Assembly: GCA_963850195.1 (NCBI GenBank)
Contig: CAWKKD010000004.1
Span: 620,001 to 684,000, forward strand
DNA from: Actinoallomurus sp963850195
GTDB lineage: Bacteria; Actinomycetota; Actinomycetes; Streptosporangiales; Streptosporangiaceae
Length of the DNA: 64,000 bases
Direction of reading: 5' to 3'
This document shows, in pieces, positions 46,590 through 54,450 of this stretch. Numbering within the stretch: position 1 is the first letter of the stretch; each line of letters begins with the position of its first letter. The notes below the pieces were generated by a model, which was not told where the DNA came from, made no database searches, and saw only the letters and a program-made list of their open reading frames with translations. The position numbers and the translations under genes were made by a program.

Positions 46590-46878
46590 GGTGGCGCTCC
46601 GGCCGGGCCGACCGACCGGCGTGGGCCCGCCCTCGCGGATCGGGTGCGGAACCTGCTCGACGGCCCGCTCTCCCTCGAGCCGACCTCCGGCGAGCGCGCC
46701 GCCGTACGCGCCCTGCGCGACGAGCGCCTTCCGCTCCTGGAGGGCTGCGGCCTGCCGGACACGCTCGTGCACGGCGACTTCCACCCGGGGAACTGGCGCA
46801 GCGACGGCGGCCCGGGTCTACCACCAGGGCGACCCCGTCGCCGTCATCCGCGAGGCCCTGAGCAGCCCCGTCGGCTAG
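46590..46878 (+). pseudogene. Broken aminoglycoside-phosphotransferase-like gene
   Basis: One frame encodes RNLLDGPLSLEPTSGERAAV and then LPDTLVHGDFHPGNWRSDGG, which is the catalytic-loop signature (HGDFHPGN) of APH/choline-kinase-type phosphotransferases. About 20 bases later another frame gives RVYHQGDPVAVIREALSS and a stop, which resembles the C-terminal end of the same family. The N-terminal ATP-binding part, the DxD metal motif and about 100 residues between the two pieces are missing. This is an N-terminally truncated, internally deleted and frameshifted remnant next to dinB. Confidence 0.65.
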
Positions 46879-49007
46879 TCGGGCGGGCGGTAGGTGTGGG
46901 CGAGGCGGTCCTGCAGGTTGGCATGGCGGAACTCATAGACCGGCCCCACCCGGCGCAGGAGCCCGGCCCGGTGCGCGTCGTCGAGGAAGCGCATCATCCG
47001 GCGGGGTGCGCGCCGCTGCGTACGGAGAACGGTCACGGTGCACAGGTAGATCGAGCTCGCGGTCCCGATCCAGTTGGCGGGCCAGAACGTCAGCAGGACG
47101 CCGGCGGCGCCCTCGATGCCCAGGATCAGGATGACCACCGACCCGCCCACCAGACCGGTCAGCACCCCGAGCAGGAAACCGCCCACGAGCACGGCCGCGA
47201 TCGTACGGCCGAGCATCAACCTCAGGTCGCGGCGGAGCGTGCCGACCGGAGTCTGGGCCAGGTCGTACGGCATCGGGGTCGCCACCCACTCCAGGAGGCC
47301 GACCCCCAGCCCGGCCAGGAGCCCGCCGGTCAACCCGAACGCCACCACGGCCGAGAAGGGCGCGGACTCGAACCCGCTCGCGACCACCGCGATCAGGGCG
47401 ACCGGCACGTAGATCACCAGCTTGCCCGCGAACTCGCGCGCGAGCGCGCGGACCCGGCCGCGCAGCCGCAGGTTGACATAGGCCGGCTTCGCCGTGAGCC
47501 GCGTCGTGAGGCCGAAGATCAGCCCCGCGCCGAGCCCGGCCACCAGCCCTCCCGTGAACCCGGCCAGCGGCTCGGCGGACAGCTCGCCGCCCAGCGCGCC
47601 CGCGAGGCCGGTCGCCGATCCGAACAGCACTCCGAACATCAGCCCGCCCACCGCCCGATGGACGAGCCGGACCCGCGCCATACGGTGCAGACGCCACCAG
47701 GCGATGTCACGGCTTCCGTCTGCGTGCAGGTGGGCGGCGAGAAAGGACAGCCAGCGCTGGGCGGCGTCGGGATCCCAGTGGCGGCGGGACGGCCGGTTCA
47801 GGTCGTGGTGTGCCGTGATGGCCGCCGGGACGAGGTGGTCGAGCAGGTGGTCGGTGATCTCGGTGGCGGTGGGGAACCGTCGGGTGTCCAGCAACTCGCC
47901 GGGGTCGGCACCGGTGTCGATGTAGACCTTGCGGAGCAGCCAGAGCTCCAGCGGGGTGGTGAGCGCCCGCGCCATCGGGGTGTTCCGGTCTGCGAGGGCC
48001 GACAGCAGGTCCGGCCAGCCGCCGTCGAGACGGTCCCGCACGCAGCTTCGCAGGTAGGCGGCGATGTCGTCGGGGAGCAGGGACTCGGGTTCGATGACCG
48101 CGCCGCCGGTGAGGACGGCGGCACCGATGGCCTCCTCGTACTCGGCCGTGCGGCAGGTGAGGATCAGCGGGTCGTCCGCGGTCAGCTCCGCGTTCAGCGC
48201 GGCGAGCGCGTTGGGGCGTACCCGCTCGGGCAGTTCGTCCAGGCCGTCCAGTACGGGGAGGATCCTGCCCTGCGCGACCATCGCGGAGGCCATACCGGGC
48301 CCGAAGTCGGCCGCGCACAGCGCCGGGTAGGTCTCGGCGAGCCGACGGCCGAGCCAGCCGTGCAGCGACTCGTCACCGGGGCGCCAGTCCGACATCGACA
48401 ACAGCACGGGAATCGGCCGGCCGGGCTCGTACCGACGGAGGAGTTCGCGCAGCAGGAGTACGGCCAGCGTGGTCTTGCCCGTGCCGGGGCCGCCCAGGAC
48501 CACCAGCCGCCGCCGGGAGAGCCCGTGGAACTCCTCGGCCAGCTCGGCGACGCGGTCCGTACGCCCCGCGAACCCGCGCCGCCCACGGACCGGCGGATCC
48601 GGGCGGAAGACGTGGTCGTCGAGGTCCATGACGGGAAGTTCGGTGAGCCGCCAGCGCACCATCAGCGGAGTGGGGTCGTCCAGCCGCCGGACGAGGATCT
48701 CCTCCCTCCACTGGCCGCGCACCAGTGGCGCCAGCGTCCGATGCGCGTGGTCCACCTGGTCGGCCGTCGGCACCGCCACCAAGGATCCGGCGCGCCGCCA
48801 CCAGGCCACGATCGCCGTCATCGCGGGCGCCACGGCGACGACGGAGAAGACCATGGACCCCACCTGCGCCCAGTCCGCCGCGACCTGCGGCCCCTGAGTG
48901 AGCGACACATGGACGAGTAAGACCAGCCCGCCGCCGAGACCGGCGACCAGCGTCACCAATGCCGCGGCGGCCAGTGCGCGCCGATGTCCTATTTTCCCGT
49001 TGGTCAC
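46875..49007 (-). CDS. Membrane-anchored NACHT-domain NTPase
   Basis: A 710-residue STAND-type ATPase. Two N-terminal helices (about 10-35 and 48-68) come first. The NACHT domain follows, with Walker A LGGPGTGKTTL (172-179 core) and Walker B RILPVLDGLDELPE (D254 and D257), then winged-helix-like segments. The C-terminal half (about 400-650) holds a second set of six to eight hydrophobic Gly-rich helices (GLMFGVLFGSATGLAGALGG, GGLVAGLGAGLIFGL). There is no leucine-rich or TPR sensor, so it is not a typical Avs-type defence protein. Such actinomycete proteins are of unknown function; a role in signalling or phage sensing is only a possibility. GTG 49007 is the likely start. Confidence 0.82.
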   Translation of the reverse strand: MTNGKIGHRRALAAAALVTLVAGLGGGLVLLVHVSLTQGPQVAADWAQVGSMVFSVVAVAPAMTAIVAWWRRAGSLVAVPTADQVDHAHRTLAPLVRGQWREEILVRRLDDPTPLMVRWRLTELPVMDLDDHVFRPDPPVRGRRGFAGRTDRVAELAEEFHGLSRRRLVVLGGPGTGKTTLAVLLLRELLRRYEPGRPIPVLLSMSDWRPGDESLHGWLGRRLAETYPALCAADFGPGMASAMVAQGRILPVLDGLDELPERVRPNALAALNAELTADDPLILTCRTAEYEEAIGAAVLTGGAVIEPESLLPDDIAAYLRSCVRDRLDGGWPDLLSALADRNTPMARALTTPLELWLLRKVYIDTGADPGELLDTRRFPTATEITDHLLDHLVPAAITAHHDLNRPSRRHWDPDAAQRWLSFLAAHLHADGSRDIAWWRLHRMARVRLVHRAVGGLMFGVLFGSATGLAGALGGELSAEPLAGFTGGLVAGLGAGLIFGLTTRLTAKPAYVNLRLRGRVRALAREFAGKLVIYVPVALIAVVASGFESAPFSAVVAFGLTGGLLAGLGVGLLEWVATPMPYDLAQTPVGTLRRDLRLMLGRTIAAVLVGGFLLGVLTGLVGGSVVILILGIEGAAGVLLTFWPANWIGTASSIYLCTVTVLRTQRRAPRRMMRFLDDAHRAGLLRRVGPVYEFRHANLQDRLAHTYRPPD

Positions 49008-49027
49008 CAGACCATCGTGCCGCGCCG

Positions 49028-50065
49028 TTATGTGCGGTTGTGGCCGGAACCCGCTTTTGGAAGCCACCCACGGCGGTACGCCGACCAGTCGGCGTCGGTG
49101 GCGGCGAAGTCGGCGTACAGCGCGACGCCGAAGCTCTGCCTGGGATTCCCGCCGAGGGCGAGCCGTACGCCGCGTAGGGCGGCGCTCACCGTCTCCGCGG
49201 AGGCGGAATGTCCCCAGTCGTCGGTGTGGTAGGCCGGGAGGCCCATCAGGAGGTCGGTCGTCGGCGGCACGTCCCGGAGCGCCACGTCGGTCTGGCGGCG
49301 CACGTATCCGCCGTAGAGGGACGCGAGCGGCAGCGCGGTGTCGTAGCTCATGATCGCGACCTGGTCGACGCGGCGGGCGACCTCGCGGAGGTAGCCGGGC
49401 GTCCACCATTTGTTGTGCCCGAGGACCGCGTTGCCCACAGAGGCGAAGCCGACCAGCGGTTCGACGTGGTGGGCGGCGACCGAGACGAGACGGGAACGCG
49501 GACGGGCCAGGGCGGCGGTGGCGTCCAGGAGCGCCAGGAGCCCGCGATCGCCGTCGTCGACCGGCTCGAAGTCGAAGTGCACGCCGTCGAAGCCCTCGTC
49601 CAGCATCCGCCGCGAGGACGCCACGACTCGCGTACGTGTCAGGGCGTCATCCAGGTCGATCCGTCCGTCGGACCGGCCCACCTGCTGGCCGAGCCACGCC
49701 TGGACCCGTACGCCGGGGAGCGCGGCGTGCAGGGCGCGTACCAGCCAGGACGCCTTCGGTGACCGCGCCAGGTCGAGAGTGCCGTCGCCGTCCAGGGGCC
49801 CGGTGTGCACGAAAAGGTGCCGGATGCCGGTACCCCGGATCCGCCCGGCGAGGACCGCCACGTCCGCCGGCGTACGGCGGCCGTCGACCCAGGCGTGGCC
49901 GAGCCAGACCGCGTCCCGGCCACGCGTGTGCGCACGGGGATCGGCGGTTCCGGCGTCCTCCACCCGCAACGCCACCCCGGCGGCCACCGGTACCAGCAGG
50001 GCCAGCACGACCACCACGGCCAGGGCCCGCACCCACCGCCGGCGCGACCGTTCCATTGAGCGCAT
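49028..50065 (-). CDS. Secreted/membrane-anchored GH18-like protein
   Basis: A 345-residue TIM-barrel protein with an N-terminal membrane anchor or signal (ALAVVVVLALLVPVAAGVAL). It has the GH18-superfamily active-site motif FDGVHFDFEP (159-168; D160, D165, E167) and a later MSYDTA strand typical of the family. Similarity to true chitinases is low, as in spore-cortex and surface-associated GH18-like hydrolases. The next gene upstream on this strand (50198-50851) is separated by 132 bases. The substrate is unknown. Confidence 0.75.
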   Translation of the reverse strand: MRSMERSRRRWVRALAVVVVLALLVPVAAGVALRVEDAGTADPRAHTRGRDAVWLGHAWVDGRRTPADVAVLAGRIRGTGIRHLFVHTGPLDGDGTLDLARSPKASWLVRALHAALPGVRVQAWLGQQVGRSDGRIDLDDALTRTRVVASSRRMLDEGFDGVHFDFEPVDDGDRGLLALLDATAALARPRSRLVSVAAHHVEPLVGFASVGNAVLGHNKWWTPGYLREVARRVDQVAIMSYDTALPLASLYGGYVRRQTDVALRDVPPTTDLLMGLPAYHTDDWGHSASAETVSAALRGVRLALGGNPRQSFGVALYADFAATDADWSAYRRGWLPKAGSGHNRT

Positions 50066-50197
50066 GCGGGTATTTGACGCCGCCCGACCGCGGGTTGTTC
50101 GGGGCGCGGTGGAGGGCTTGTCCGCGCGACCACACCGTGGTCGACATCATGCTCGGAGCGGGCGTCCCGCCGGACCGTGGCTGAGCGGGACGGCCCC

Positions 50198-50851
50198 TCA
50201 GCCGCCCATCAGCCCGGCGCCCTGCGCCATCGCCGAGATCACGGCGACGTCGGCGTCCACCCAGCCGAGCTCGTCCACGAACCCGCGTACGACATCCGTG
50301 GTCATGGTCCGGTGTTCGGCGTGGTCCATGAACCGCTCGCACGCCGGCCGGATGGGCTCGGAGAGCTCCGCGTCGACGCTCGCCCCGAGCCAGTACTCCA
50401 GCTCCGCCACGGCACTCGAACGGGCGGCGAAGTCGCCCATCGCGAGCGCGAGGCCGTCGTCCTTGAGGTCGTCGGGGTAGGGCGCGCGGTTCCACGCCCC
50501 GTCCTCGTACCAGTAGACGAAGCCGAGTTCGTAGCACTTCACGTGGTCGCGCAGCCGCGCGAAGGGCAGCCACGCGGGAGCGCCGGCGAGCACGTCGATC
50601 GTCGGCTCGTGCCATTTGGTCATGCTGCCCTCGTCCTCGCCGAACAGCACCGCGCGGCCGTCGCCGGCCCAGGCCAGCACGCCCCAGGAGCTCCCCCACG
50701 TGTCGAGACGGAGCTCGCCTCGCTCCAGCCAGAGCCCGTTGCGCTCCTCCCCCGGATCGGCGCGTACCGCCGCAAGCGCCGCCCAGCGCGCCCAGAAGAG
50801 CTCGGCGGGCGGCAGGTCCTCCGGGCGTCCCGGCCGGTGCACGGCGGTCAT
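50198..50851 (-). CDS. Conserved hypothetical protein, co-translated with uidA
   Basis: A 217-residue soluble protein rich in Trp and acidic residues (LFWARWAALAAVRADPG, DTWGSSWGVLAWAGDG, YELGFVYWYEDGAW). There is no signal peptide or known catalytic motif. Its ATG overlaps the uidA stop codon as ATGA, so it is translationally coupled to the glucuronidase. SMI1/KNR4-like proteins share some of this composition, but I cannot assign it. Confidence 0.62.
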   Translation of the reverse strand: MTAVHRPGRPEDLPPAELFWARWAALAAVRADPGEERNGLWLERGELRLDTWGSSWGVLAWAGDGRAVLFGEDEGSMTKWHEPTIDVLAGAPAWLPFARLRDHVKCYELGFVYWYEDGAWNRAPYPDDLKDDGLALAMGDFAARSSAVAELEYWLGASVDAELSEPIRPACERFMDHAEHRTMTTDVVRGFVDELGWVDADVAVISAMAQGAGLMGG

Positions 50852-52620
50852 CGCTTGCCCGTCCAGCGGCGGCGGAGCGCGAACGCGGCGGACTTGGGGC
50901 GTCGGTCACGGGTGAAGACGCCCTTCTTGTTGCCGTCCGCGCGGCCGACGCCGTACGCGGTGGCGAAGTCGGCGAAGTTCCAGACGTGCTCGCCGACGAC
51001 GGCGTCCACGCGGTCGAACGCCCGGTGGAACGCCGCCAGCAGCTCCACCTGGTACTCCTCGCTCCAGGTGGACGCGGGGAGGGAGTGGATCCCGGCGACG
51101 GCGTCCGCGCCGTACTCCGTGATGATGATCGGCTTGCCGTGCAGGCGTTCCCAAGCGCGCAGTTCGTCCTCCAGCTCGCGTTCGGCGGTGACCAGGTCGC
51201 CGGTTTCGACGTACCAGCCGTAGTAGCGGTTCAGGCAGACGACGTCGAACAGGTCGCTCATGACGTCCTTGTCCGGGTGCAGGTGGACCTGGGCGAAGCA
51301 GACCGGCCGGCTCGGGTCGGCGGCGCGCGCCGCGCGTACGAGGGGCTCGAAGTACGGGCGGGCCTCGGGGCGGGCCGAGTCCGGCTCGTTGGCGATGCTC
51401 CACATGACCACGCTCGGGTGGTTCTTGTCGCGGGCCACCAGCTCGCGGATGGCCCGCAGGTGGGCCGCCTGTGTGGCGTCACCGACGGCGTCGAAGATGT
51501 GCGCGGGGTCGCCGGGGCGCAGGTTCTGGGCGGCGATCTCGAAGTTCAGCCCGACGGCCGGGGTCTCGTCGATGACGACGATGCCGTGCCGGTCGGCGTA
51601 CTCAAGGACCTCCTCGGCGTACGGGTAGTGGGAGGTGCGGAAGGAGTTCGCGCCGATCCAGTCGAGGAGGGCGAAGTCGTGCACCATGTGCACGTCGTCG
51701 TGGCCCTTGCCACGGACCGGGTTGTCCTCGTGCTTGCCGAAGCCGGTGAAGTAGAACGGCTCGCCGTTGATGAGGAACCTGGTGCCGTCCACCTTGACGC
51801 TGCGGATGCCGACGGGCAGCTCGTACCGGTCCGCCGTTCCGTCGGCGCCGGTCACACCGACCTCGAGCCGGTAGAGGTAGCCGCGGCCCGGCCGCCAGAG
51901 GTTCGCGTCCGGTACGTCGAGGGTGCCCTCGGCCGCCTCCGCCCGCGCGCGTACGACACCGTCCGCGTCGTAGAGGACGACGCCCGTGACGGTGCCGCCC
52001 ACGACCTCCACCCGGTAGCCGACCCTGCCGTCCGTACCGGTCACCCCGGTGGTGACCGTGATGTCGTCGACGTACGCCGTCGGCGTCGTGTAGAGCCAGA
52101 CGGCGCGGTGCAGCCCGGCGTAGTTGAAGAAGTCGTGGAAGTACCGCTGGCGGCGCCGCCCGTCCGGCAGCTCGTCGACGATGCCCGGCGGGATGGACGC
52201 GAGCCCGAGCCGGTTGTCGACCACGACGGTCACCCGGTTCACCTCGCCGAACCGTACGTGTTCGGTCACGTCGCACTCGAACGGCGTGTACCCGCCCTCG
52301 TGCCGCGCCACCTCGACGTCGTTCCACCACACCACGGCGCTGTGGGTCGCGGCGTCGAACCGCAGCACCACGCGCTCTCCCTCCCACCGCGCCGGGACCC
52401 GCACCGGCCGCTGGTACCAGGCGTCACCGACGTGGTCATGCGCGTCGCTCGTGGCCGGCACGTCGTTGAAGCTCGAGGGAACCGGCATCTCGGACGCGTC
52501 CTGGAGCGGCCGGCGCCACCATTCCTCCGTACGCCCCCGTCCGCCGGGGTCGAGCACGAAGGCCCACAGCCCGTTCAACGTCGTACGTTCGCGGGTGGGC
52601 GTCTCCTGAGGACGTAGCAC
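50848..52620 (-). CDS. uidA: Beta-glucuronidase (GH2)
   Basis: A 590-residue GH2 enzyme with full-length similarity to E. coli GUS, starting VLRPQETPTRER. The sugar-binding domain (1-180), immunoglobulin-like domain (180-275) and TIM barrel are complete. Catalytic residues are E412 in IANEPD (acid/base) and E502 in ITEYGAD (nucleophile). The N564/K566 pair in GNKKGVFTRDRRPK is the glucuronate-carboxylate clamp that separates glucuronidases from beta-galactosidases. There is no signal peptide, so it is cytoplasmic and needs imported glucuronides. GTG 52620 has GGGAG upstream. It is followed in an ATGA overlap by a hypothetical gene. No uptake system is adjacent. Confidence 0.93.
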   Translation of the reverse strand: MLRPQETPTRERTTLNGLWAFVLDPGGRGRTEEWWRRPLQDASEMPVPSSFNDVPATSDAHDHVGDAWYQRPVRVPARWEGERVVLRFDAATHSAVVWWNDVEVARHEGGYTPFECDVTEHVRFGEVNRVTVVVDNRLGLASIPPGIVDELPDGRRRQRYFHDFFNYAGLHRAVWLYTTPTAYVDDITVTTGVTGTDGRVGYRVEVVGGTVTGVVLYDADGVVRARAEAAEGTLDVPDANLWRPGRGYLYRLEVGVTGADGTADRYELPVGIRSVKVDGTRFLINGEPFYFTGFGKHEDNPVRGKGHDDVHMVHDFALLDWIGANSFRTSHYPYAEEVLEYADRHGIVVIDETPAVGLNFEIAAQNLRPGDPAHIFDAVGDATQAAHLRAIRELVARDKNHPSVVMWSIANEPDSARPEARPYFEPLVRAARAADPSRPVCFAQVHLHPDKDVMSDLFDVVCLNRYYGWYVETGDLVTAERELEDELRAWERLHGKPIIITEYGADAVAGIHSLPASTWSEEYQVELLAAFHRAFDRVDAVVGEHVWNFADFATAYGVGRADGNKKGVFTRDRRPKSAAFALRRRWTGKR

Positions 52621-52722
52621 CGGGTCACTCCCAGATCCGTCGGGGCGGGGCACCCTGAAATCTAGGGGCGCCCGCCGATCACCGCGAAAGTGGCGAGGGA
52701 TCGGCCCATAGGATCGCCGGTC

Positions 52723-53331
52723 ATGCGGGAGCTGTGGGTGGGGATGTCGTTGGGGTTGGGCGCCGGGGCGACGCCCGGCCCGCTGCTGGCGGTGCTGCTG
52801 GGCGCGACGTTGCGCGGCGGGTTCCGCGCGGGGGCACGGGTGGCGGTCGTGCCGCTCCTGACCGACCTGCCGATCGTGGTGCTGGCGCTGACCGTGCTGG
52901 CGGCGCTGCCCGGTCGTGCGACGGCCGTGGTCGCCCTGGCGGGCGCGGCGTTCGTGCTGTGGCTGGCGATCGGCACCTACCGTGAGGCGGCCGGTGCGGT
53001 CCTCGAGGCGGCCCCGTCCGCGGATCCCGGGATCGTCCGACGGGCCGCCCTGATCAACCTGCTGAATCCGCACGCCTGGCTGTTCTGGGTCACGGTGGGG
53101 GCGCCGTTGCTGATCACCGCCTGGGCCGTGGGCCCGGCGCACGCGATCGCCTTCGTGGCGGGTTTCTACGGCATGTTCGTGGTCTCCAAGCTGGCCATCG
53201 CCGTCGTGGTGTCCCGGGCCCGCGGGCATCTGGATCAGGGCTGGTACCGCGGCCTGCTGAGGGTGACGGCGCTGCTCCTGGCGGCAGCGGCCGTCGCCCT
53301 CACCTGGGAGTTCGTCCCGCGTCTGGTCTGA
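52723..53331 (+). CDS. LysE/RhtB-family amino-acid exporter
   Basis: A 202-residue membrane protein with six hydrophobic helices. The LysE family pattern is seen: MSLGLGAGATPGPLLAVLLGATLRGGFRAGARV at the start, TDLPIVVLALTVL, and INLLNPHAWLFWVTVGAPLL in the fourth helix. These proteins export basic or other amino acids or related compounds. ATG 52723 has AGGA upstream. It is divergent from uidA. Confidence 0.88.
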   Translation: MRELWVGMSLGLGAGATPGPLLAVLLGATLRGGFRAGARVAVVPLLTDLPIVVLALTVLAALPGRATAVVALAGAAFVLWLAIGTYREAAGAVLEAAPSADPGIVRRAALINLLNPHAWLFWVTVGAPLLITAWAVGPAHAIAFVAGFYGMFVVSKLAIAVVVSRARGHLDQGWYRGLLRVTALLLAAAAVALTWEFVPRLV

Positions 53332-53334
53332 CGC

Positions 53335-54267
53335 TCACTTGACCATGCTGCCCGGCCAGTTGGAGTCGGCCGTCAGCTCCGGGCTCGCGCCGGCGAAGGC
53401 GCGTGTGGCGGTCTGGTCGCCGCGCAGCTGGTACTCGAGCCAGGCCGTGGCGTAGCCGAGGAAGCCGCCGGGATTTCCGCCGGACGCGGCGTCCTGGATC
53501 GAGTTGTGGTCGGCGCTCTTGCCGTCGGAGTTCTGGATGAGACCCAGCGCGCCGTGGTTCTTGAGGCTGTTGAAGTAGCCCGTTTCGACCAGCGGGCTGG
53601 CGATGACCAGATCGGCGACCCCGTGGGTGCCGATGAGGAATGCCGGCTGGGTCAGCGCCGAGGGATCGTACGCGTCGGCGGGCTTGCTGATCCAGATTTT
53701 GTTGGGCAGCGAGAAGGTCATCAGTGTTTTGAACATCGACGCGTCGTTCGTGGCCGCACGAGTCGCGCCGCCGGCGCCTTGGGAGTGACCGACCGCGGCA
53801 GCGTTATTGACATCCAGATGACCGTTGAAGACACTTCCCGTATTGCCGTTCTGGGCGACCATATAATGCGCCGCCGCGTCGATCTCCACGCCGGTGCCGG
53901 CGTTGGGCGTCGTCGAGCCGATCACGGTGAATCCGTAGGAGGCGAAGTGACCGAGCAGGGTCGACACCATGCCGGGTGTGCCGTTGGTGCCGTTGCCCCA
54001 GGTGATGATCGGGCTCTTGAATCCGAGCACCGCGTAGTCGCTCGGATAGAAGAGATCGTAGATCGTGTTGCCCGCACCGTCCTGGACGGTGCCGGTCGTG
54101 GTGGCGTACGGGCCCGCGGCCGCGAAGGCGGCTTCCACGGAAAGGGTCGCCGTGATTCGATTACGGGGACTCGTTGTCCCCATCAAGGCGATCATGATTA
54201 CCGCGATCGACAGTACCGCGATCGCTCGGGGTGGACGTGCGGAGGTGATCGATCGAATTGATCGCAT
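53335..54267 (-). CDS. Secreted alpha/beta hydrolase (cutinase/PET-hydrolase-like fold)
   Basis: A 310-residue exported hydrolase. The signal peptide or anchor is about residues 1-40 (IAVLSIAVIMIALMGTTS). The fold has a nucleophile elbow AAVGHSQGAGGA (Ser nucleophile), FYPSDYAVLGFKSPIITWGNGTNG as the oxyanion region, and a late SADHNSIQD segment likely to hold the catalytic His. The layout is like bacterial cutinase/polyester-degrading hydrolases and chlorophyllase-type enzymes; substrate is not determinable. ATG 54267 follows GAGAGGGG. It is convergent with the LysE gene, with only 3 bases between the stops. Confidence 0.78.
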   Translation of the reverse strand: MRSIRSITSARPPRAIAVLSIAVIMIALMGTTSPRNRITATLSVEAAFAAAGPYATTTGTVQDGAGNTIYDLFYPSDYAVLGFKSPIITWGNGTNGTPGMVSTLLGHFASYGFTVIGSTTPNAGTGVEIDAAAHYMVAQNGNTGSVFNGHLDVNNAAAVGHSQGAGGATRAATNDASMFKTLMTFSLPNKIWISKPADAYDPSALTQPAFLIGTHGVADLVIASPLVETGYFNSLKNHGALGLIQNSDGKSADHNSIQDAASGGNPGGFLGYATAWLEYQLRGDQTATRAFAGASPELTADSNWPGSMVK

Positions 54268-54450
54268 GCTACCCCTCTCCCCGTTCTCCGGATCTGACAC
54301 CCTATGGAGAAAAGAATGAAAGAGATATCCGGGAAAACACTTATCTTTGATAGATCAAAAACGTATTGGGAGAGCACTTCACATGCGTATTAGCGCGGCA
54401 TTAAATCACTAATTGGGGTTATTGTGGTTGATGATGAAGGAGATGTTCGG
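54268..54450. promoter_or_regulatory. AT-rich divergent promoter region
   Basis: This 183-base gap is markedly AT-rich in a GC-rich window. It contains TTTGAT-AG-ATCAAA (54346-54359), a perfect dyad, and a sigma-70-like pair TTCACA (54378-54383) and TTAAAT (54401-54406), spaced 17 bases, for the plus-strand operon. It separates the secreted hydrolase gene from the sugar-utilisation operon. Confidence 0.5.

Noticed and set aside
44983..46878. A long plus-strand frame across the third GAF-ANTAR gene and dinB
   Set aside because: It is antisense to two clear genes. Only its last about 25 codons, together with another frame, resemble a phosphotransferase end, and these are reported as a pseudogene.
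46875..49007. NACHT protein as a confirmed antiphage (Avs/bNACHT) system
   Set aside because: The core motif is present, but there is no typical sensor repeat, effector nuclease or neighbouring defence gene. Calling it defence would go beyond the sequence.
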